This document shows, piece after piece, positions 60,374-64,000 of a DNA stretch of 64,000 nucleotides. A model generated the notes under the pieces. That model saw only the letters and a list, made by a program, of their open reading frames with translations, searched no databases and was not told where the DNA came from. Location: positions 30,144,959 to 30,208,958 of the forward strand of contig CM035808.1 in assembly GCA_020466095.1 (NCBI GenBank). The letters run 5' to 3'. Each line of letters starts with the position of its first letter. Position 1 is the stretch's first letter. This stretch comes from Chlorops oryzae. Taxonomy: Eukaryota > Arthropoda > Insecta > Diptera > Chloropidae. Position numbers and translations under genes: made by a program.

Positions 60374-61592
60374 ATGAAATATTTTCTTGCTCTTCTTGTT
60401 ATCGCAGCAGTCTTCAGTGCCGCTTTCGGAGGTAAATAAAAATATAGTATATGAATAATGTGATTTTTTAAACAAGGGAGTTTGTGCAAACGTTAGCAAA
60501 AGCTTTATGAAGGATCAACTTTTTCCCCTTGCAACGAAATTCAATCATAATACTCCAGTCGATAAATATATGGGGATCTATTGACTCAAGAGGCAGTTTT
60601 TCAATCAAAAGAAAACAAAGAAGGACAGAACCCGAAAGAACGACAAACATCCACAACCTCAGCTGGGAGTTGAACCCAGAGCCTGTCGCATCGTAAGATG
60701 GCATCTCAACCAACTACGCCACGGAGGCTTACTAGCAAAATAACTCATATCAAGATCAATGGGGAAGGAAAAATGTCGAAGATACTACAGTGACAATACG
60801 GACCGCAATAATATAAAAAGATTGGCCTCGATTGACTGTTACTAATACTTAAAAAAGGCCTTCAACAAGAATCAACCGATCACAAATAGACGTCGTATGA
60901 CTGTTGAAAGTTTAAAGTAATCTCCCCTTAATTAAAGGGAATTAAAGATCCTTAGGCGAGACTAAGGGGAGAAAACTCTATAGGGAAATTCTTATGGGAC
61001 CCATTGTTTGTTTTTATGAGATTTCAAGCTCAAGGGAATTTTTGCACAATTTTTCAGAGGATAAATCCCCTTAAAATCTGACAACAATCCGCTGTATTTA
61101 ACATCGGATGTTTCTTTAAAGAACACATGATCCTTTGACAATAGCTCCATGTATCAAAAGCATTTGCTTAGTTTTGCTAGCTATTCTGATGATGGGGTTT
61201 TAAACTAGTTCCGGATAATTATTTGGTGCCAAGGTCTTAGAAAAGAGAATTTCAATAAATATTCTCTATTATCTTAAATTATTCCATTCAATTAATCGAA
61301 TAAAATCACTTTTCGAAGCTGAGTCTGGTTGCGAATTCAAAGGTAAATCATTAAAATCTGGCGAAACTTACACTCCGACTGGAGAATGTGTAATCTATGA
61401 ATGCAATTCCGATGGTGGAGTATCTGCCAAAACGTAAGTTCCCAAAAAATTATTTTTTCTCCATTGAATTCAAAATTTATCCATGTCTAAACATCTCTAC
61501 TTTTCAGTTGCCCTCTTGTACAATCTACGGAAAAATGTAACCAAGAGCAAGACCTTTCCAAGCCCTACCCCGAATGCTGCTCAAAATGTTAA
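60374..61592 (+). CDS. SVWC (Vago-type) secreted protein 7, 85 aa
   Basis: Exons 60374-60431, 61319-61433 and 61508-61592, phases 1 and 2 (GGAG|GTAAAT, CGAAG|CT, AAAC|GTAAGT, TTTCAG|T). The signal peptide is YFLALLVIAAVFSAAFG. The eight cysteines are SGC, GEC, YEC, KTC, EKC, PECC and SKC, and the protein ends at the last cysteine, which makes it the shortest member. The motif QDLSKPYPECC is present. The first intron holds a SINE (60600-60729). Confidence 0.86.
60600..60729 (-). mobile_element. tRNA-derived SINE, copy 2
   Basis: On the minus strand, GCCTCCGTGGCGTAGTTGG resembles a tRNA 5' half with A box, and GGGTTCAACTCCC is a full B box. It is followed by AGCTGAGGTTGTGGATGTT as in copy 1 at 56095-56232. 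It lies in the first intron of SVWC gene 7. Confidence 0.7.
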
Positions 61593-62022
61593 ACGATAGC
61601 AATTTTCAATACATATGACTTTATTAAATTTTGTGTCAGGAATATAAATATAAATATCAAGAAAACAATACACATGTAGTTTTTATATTTGGCAGTTTTC
61701 AAAAAAAGTACCTAAATATTTATAAACCAAATTGCCCCAAATATATTTTATTTTAATTTAATGCTTTTTTATGTATATTCGCAAATCTTCAAATACTTTT
61801 TTCCATGGAGCAGATTTTATAGAGCGCGTTATTGGTATGGATTTTTCAAGCAGTTGATGGACATTTGTTCGAATTGTAATTAATAAAAAGGAAAAAAAAA
61901 ACAGGTTCCTCAAACCCAGGTCTGTATTGACTCTAAAACTACAAATACAATTGTTCGCCTTCTACGACTGGCAGCTCATAGCTCATCACAAAGCATTTAG
62001 CTTATAAGTATTATGTATTTGA
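61593..62022. other. Spacer between converging genes
   Basis: SVWC gene 7 and the membrane-protein exon converge here. An AATAAA-like sequence occurs on each strand. No other feature is seen. Confidence 0.5.
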
Positions 62023-62496
62023 TCAGAGGTTACCAAAAACCGAAAGATTGAGGCACATACCAAGTGTTAAGACAACAATGGAGACGACAAGTACAGCGAA
62101 ACATAGATAATTGGGCTGAATTGGCATGCGAAACAGTTTCGCCGACATATTCAATGATGATGTAAACAAGAGCAATGCATTTAAGTCTTCTGTTGAGGTA
62201 TTATGATAGACGAATGGACGCACTGAAATTTGATGACCATTGGTCTGTACGATCTGGCAGACTCGCGTTACAGAAGCGGCCATAAAGAATGGTAACAGAC
62301 CGATAAGTAGCCAGAGCAGAACATTGACGATATTCAATACAACCAAATTCAATGCCGAATAGTGAAAATCGAAATCCTTGAAAAGGTAAACCAATCCAGC
62401 AAAGGCGTACGTCAGATTCAGCACGACGAAGAAGCAAACTGGAATCGCTCCTCGCTGATTCAAATGGTCCAAGAGCTTGCGGAATTCCAGTACTTG
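62023..62496 (-). CDS. Multi-pass membrane protein, terminal exon, gustatory-receptor-like
   Basis: The exon starts at an acceptor (TTCATTGCAG|CAAGTA) and ends in TGA at 62023, giving 157 residues. It has three or four hydrophobic segments, around VCFFVVLNLTYAFAGLVYL, LLWLLIGLLPFFMAA and LCFAVLVVSIVVLTLGMCL, and a polar loop with TEDLNALLLFTSSLNMSAKL. The layout resembles the C-terminal half of insect gustatory receptors, but the diagnostic TYhhhhhQF ending is absent. It could belong to another seven-helix family. Upstream exons lie beyond 62500; the nearest upstream DNA is a transposon. Confidence 0.55.
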   Translation of the reverse strand, partial: QVLEFRKLLDHLNQRGAIPVCFFVVLNLTYAFAGLVYLFKDFDFHYSALNLVVLNIVNVLLWLLIGLLPFFMAASVTRVCQIVQTNGHQISVRPFVYHNTSTEDLNALLLFTSSLNMSAKLFRMPIQPNYLCFAVLVVSIVVLTLGMCLNLSVFGNL

Positions 62497-62756
62497 CTGC
62501 AATGAACAATGGAGATTTTACTTTTTAAATATACCTAGGTATATACATTAGGGCGGGTCGATTCATTTTCGCAAAAATGGTATAGCAAAATCGTAATCTA
62601 CAGAAAATTCTAAGAAAATTTCCCTCAGAAACCATAGTCCTAAAATCAATCCCTGTTCCGCGCAAATCGACTTCAATATTTGTCAATGACGATAAGTTTT
62701 CATTGAAATTTTTTTTTATTTTTAATTTTTTTTATTTTCTAATGATACAATTCTTA

Positions 62757-62882
62757 GGCCCATTTTCTACTGTTCCGGTTAAATTTTATCGTCACGATAT
62801 CCTCTCAAAATGTCAACATTTTCATACAAAGTTTTTTATTTTTCGGAACGAAAACTTTAATCAGAACAGTAGCAAACGGGCC
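62757..62882. mobile_element. Harbinger-like MITE nested in the transposon
   Basis: Ends GGCCCATTTTCTACTGTTC and the complement of GAACAGTAGCAAACGGGCC, flanked by TTA at 62754-62756 and 62883-62885. It entered the larger element after that element inserted or during its earlier history. Confidence 0.75.
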
Positions 62883-62885
62883 TTA

Positions 62886-63539
62886 GAGGCTTTATATTTC
62901 TTAACATACATAAGTGGATCAATTTTTTTATTAAAATCATTCGGAATGTGGTTTTTGCATATAAAGTTGTTGTTATACTTAATATCAGCTATAAATGGTA
63001 GTTTGCTATTATTTAAATTTGTACAATCAACAAAATATTTACCACCAACTCTTCGAGAAATCGTGAACAAAGTAGTTCAAAATAATCCATATTTTGCTCA
63101 TCCCGAAAACGTCTTGCTAACAATGCTTTTCGATGAAAGAAAAAATGTTCGTGAAAAAGCAATAACTAAAATTTTGCATTATCGCGATAAGCTCTATAAT
63201 CCAGCCAAACTTAGAATTTACAAAAAGTTTACGATCAATTTTGAATGCTTGGACTACATGAATATGATAGATTTGGATGATGACAACATTTTATCTGAGC
63301 CTCCCTTCACGGCCAACATTACTTACGAATACTTGTTGGAGTACATTGGGTTTGGCGCTCCACCGTTGGCTGACCCGAAAATTCCCTTACACATTCAAGG
63401 AACAGAGCGATGTGTGCAGCTTCTGACTAGTGTTTCACAGCGAGTTACAGAAAAAAATCGAAATGATGTGATAGCAGTAACATTGGAAAGTCGTGGAAGA
63501 ACGGCTCGAATGGAGTGCAAAAAAGATTTAAAAAACTAA
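62886..63539 (+). pseudogene. C-terminal remnant of a transposase
   Basis: The open frame from about 62886 encodes DERKNVREKAITKIL, LDYMNMIDLDDD, EPPFTANITYEYLLEYIG and IPLHIQGTERCVQLLTSV. This order of blocks (R-rich helix, ITEPP-like, IPCHTQAVERCV-like, final SR) is familiar to me from repetitive uncharacterised proteins of arthropods and other invertebrates. Apparent coding sequence further left, back to 62703, is MITE and terminal-repeat DNA read in frame. The N-terminal and central domains are gone. Confidence 0.7.
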
Positions 63540-63770
63540 CTTTTATCTTAATTTTAACAACATAATTAAAAAAAATACTTAAAAAAAAAACTTCAATGAA
63601 AACTTATCGTCATTGACAAATTTTGAGGTCGATTTGCGCGGAACAGGGATTGATTTTAGGACTATGGTTTCTGAGGGAAATTTTCTTAGAATTTGTCGTA
63701 GATTACGATTTTGCTATACCATTTTTGATTTTTTTTCCACCCATACAAATCGACCCGGCCTAATATACAT

Positions 63771-64000
63771 AGTGTCCAGGCAACTTTATGAATAATTTTG
63801 ATATGCGATACTTTATATCAAGGGCTATGTTTTTTTTGTTTTCGTGCACCACTTGCCTAAGATCTGCCGTTATTGAGTTATAGCACTTTAAAAGAGGACA
63901 CATTTTTTATAGAAAGAAGAAAAATATTTGAAAATTTCTAAGTATTTTTTTTAATATTTAAAAATACATACAAAAATCATAGGTTTTTAAAGAGCTATAA
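63771..64000. other. Right edge, non-coding
   Basis: AT-rich sequence after the transposon. It is presumably an intron or upstream flank of the gene ending at 62023, and no exon is recognised. Confidence 0.4.

Larger units (their letters stand above)
62549..63762 (+). mobile_element. DNA transposon with perfect 8-bp target duplication (internally deleted)
   Basis: ATATACAT lies at 62541-62548 and again at 63763-63770. The ends are TAGGGCGGGTCGATT and AATCGACCCGGCCTA. Inverted arms of about 170-180 bp share AATGGTATAGCAAAATCG and TTCCGCGCAAATCGAC. Between the arms are a transposase remnant and a nested MITE. At about 1.2 kb it is a deletion derivative of a larger autonomous element. Confidence 0.9.

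Noticed and set aside
60600..60729. Functional tRNA gene on the minus strand
   Set aside because: The A and B boxes are good, but the body continues as a repeat shared with 56095-56232, so it is a SINE.
62703..62885. N-terminal part of the long open frame as genuine transposase
   Set aside because: This part consists of terminal-repeat and nested MITE DNA read in frame.
1..64000. CRISPR arrays, operons, ribosome-binding sites, replication origins
   Set aside because: The DNA is eukaryotic, with spliced genes; none of the repeats has spacer-repeat structure of CRISPR type.

Overview
The window is nuclear DNA of a higher dipteran, most likely a tephritid-type fruit fly or another non-drosophilid with an expanded genome. 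It is AT-rich, its genes are broken by introns with canonical GT/AG borders, and it is full of transposon debris. Three anchors fix the lineage: a Sevenless receptor tyrosine kinase gene (sev), the nuclear transport GTPase Ran, and a cluster of small single-domain von Willebrand type C (SVWC/Vago-type) secreted proteins. I recall the same combination from the Drosophila X chromosome near 10A, but could not check that here.

Layout. Positions 1-20419 (minus strand) hold sev from its N-terminal membrane anchor to the middle of its extracellular region; the rest runs off the left edge. The N-terminal exon (20036-20419) lies about 15 kb from the next exon I can identify (5113-5178). That interval contains an intact-looking DNA transposon (10968-14711) with 873-bp terminal inverted repeats and a spliced 557-residue transposase, plus smaller inverted-repeat elements. 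Upstream of sev (21.9-23.5 kb) is a dense field of CGATA/ATCGAT motifs. After it come a stretch with six copies of a 14-bp motif and a (TAAATAA)n array. The last exons of an SBSPON/RPE-spondin-like secreted protein gene lie at 28748-30353 (plus).

From 32 kb to 61.6 kb there are seven SVWC genes on both strands and one pseudogene copy. Ran (37301-38023), a small RING-finger gene (39316-39642) and much mobile DNA are interspersed: a mariner relic, Harbinger-like, hAT-like and pogo-like MITEs, tRNA-derived SINEs and DINE-1/Helitron-like elements. All seven SVWC genes split the signal peptide from the eight-cysteine domain with a phase-1 intron. Four also have a phase-2 intron just before the fourth cysteine, so they descend from one duplicated ancestor. 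Vago-type SVWC proteins in insects act in antiviral and nutritional signalling; I infer only that these are secreted cysteine-rich signalling or immune effectors.

The right end (62023-62496, minus) holds the terminal exon of a multi-pass membrane protein that resembles a gustatory receptor. Just upstream of it sits a transposon with a perfect 8-bp target-site duplication (62549-63762) that carries a transposase C-terminal remnant and a nested MITE.

The strongest candidates for undescribed biology are the long-TIR transposon and its transposase family, the second 8-bp-TSD transposon family, the SVWC cluster with its shared intron architecture, and the CGATA field between sev and the gene on the other strand.
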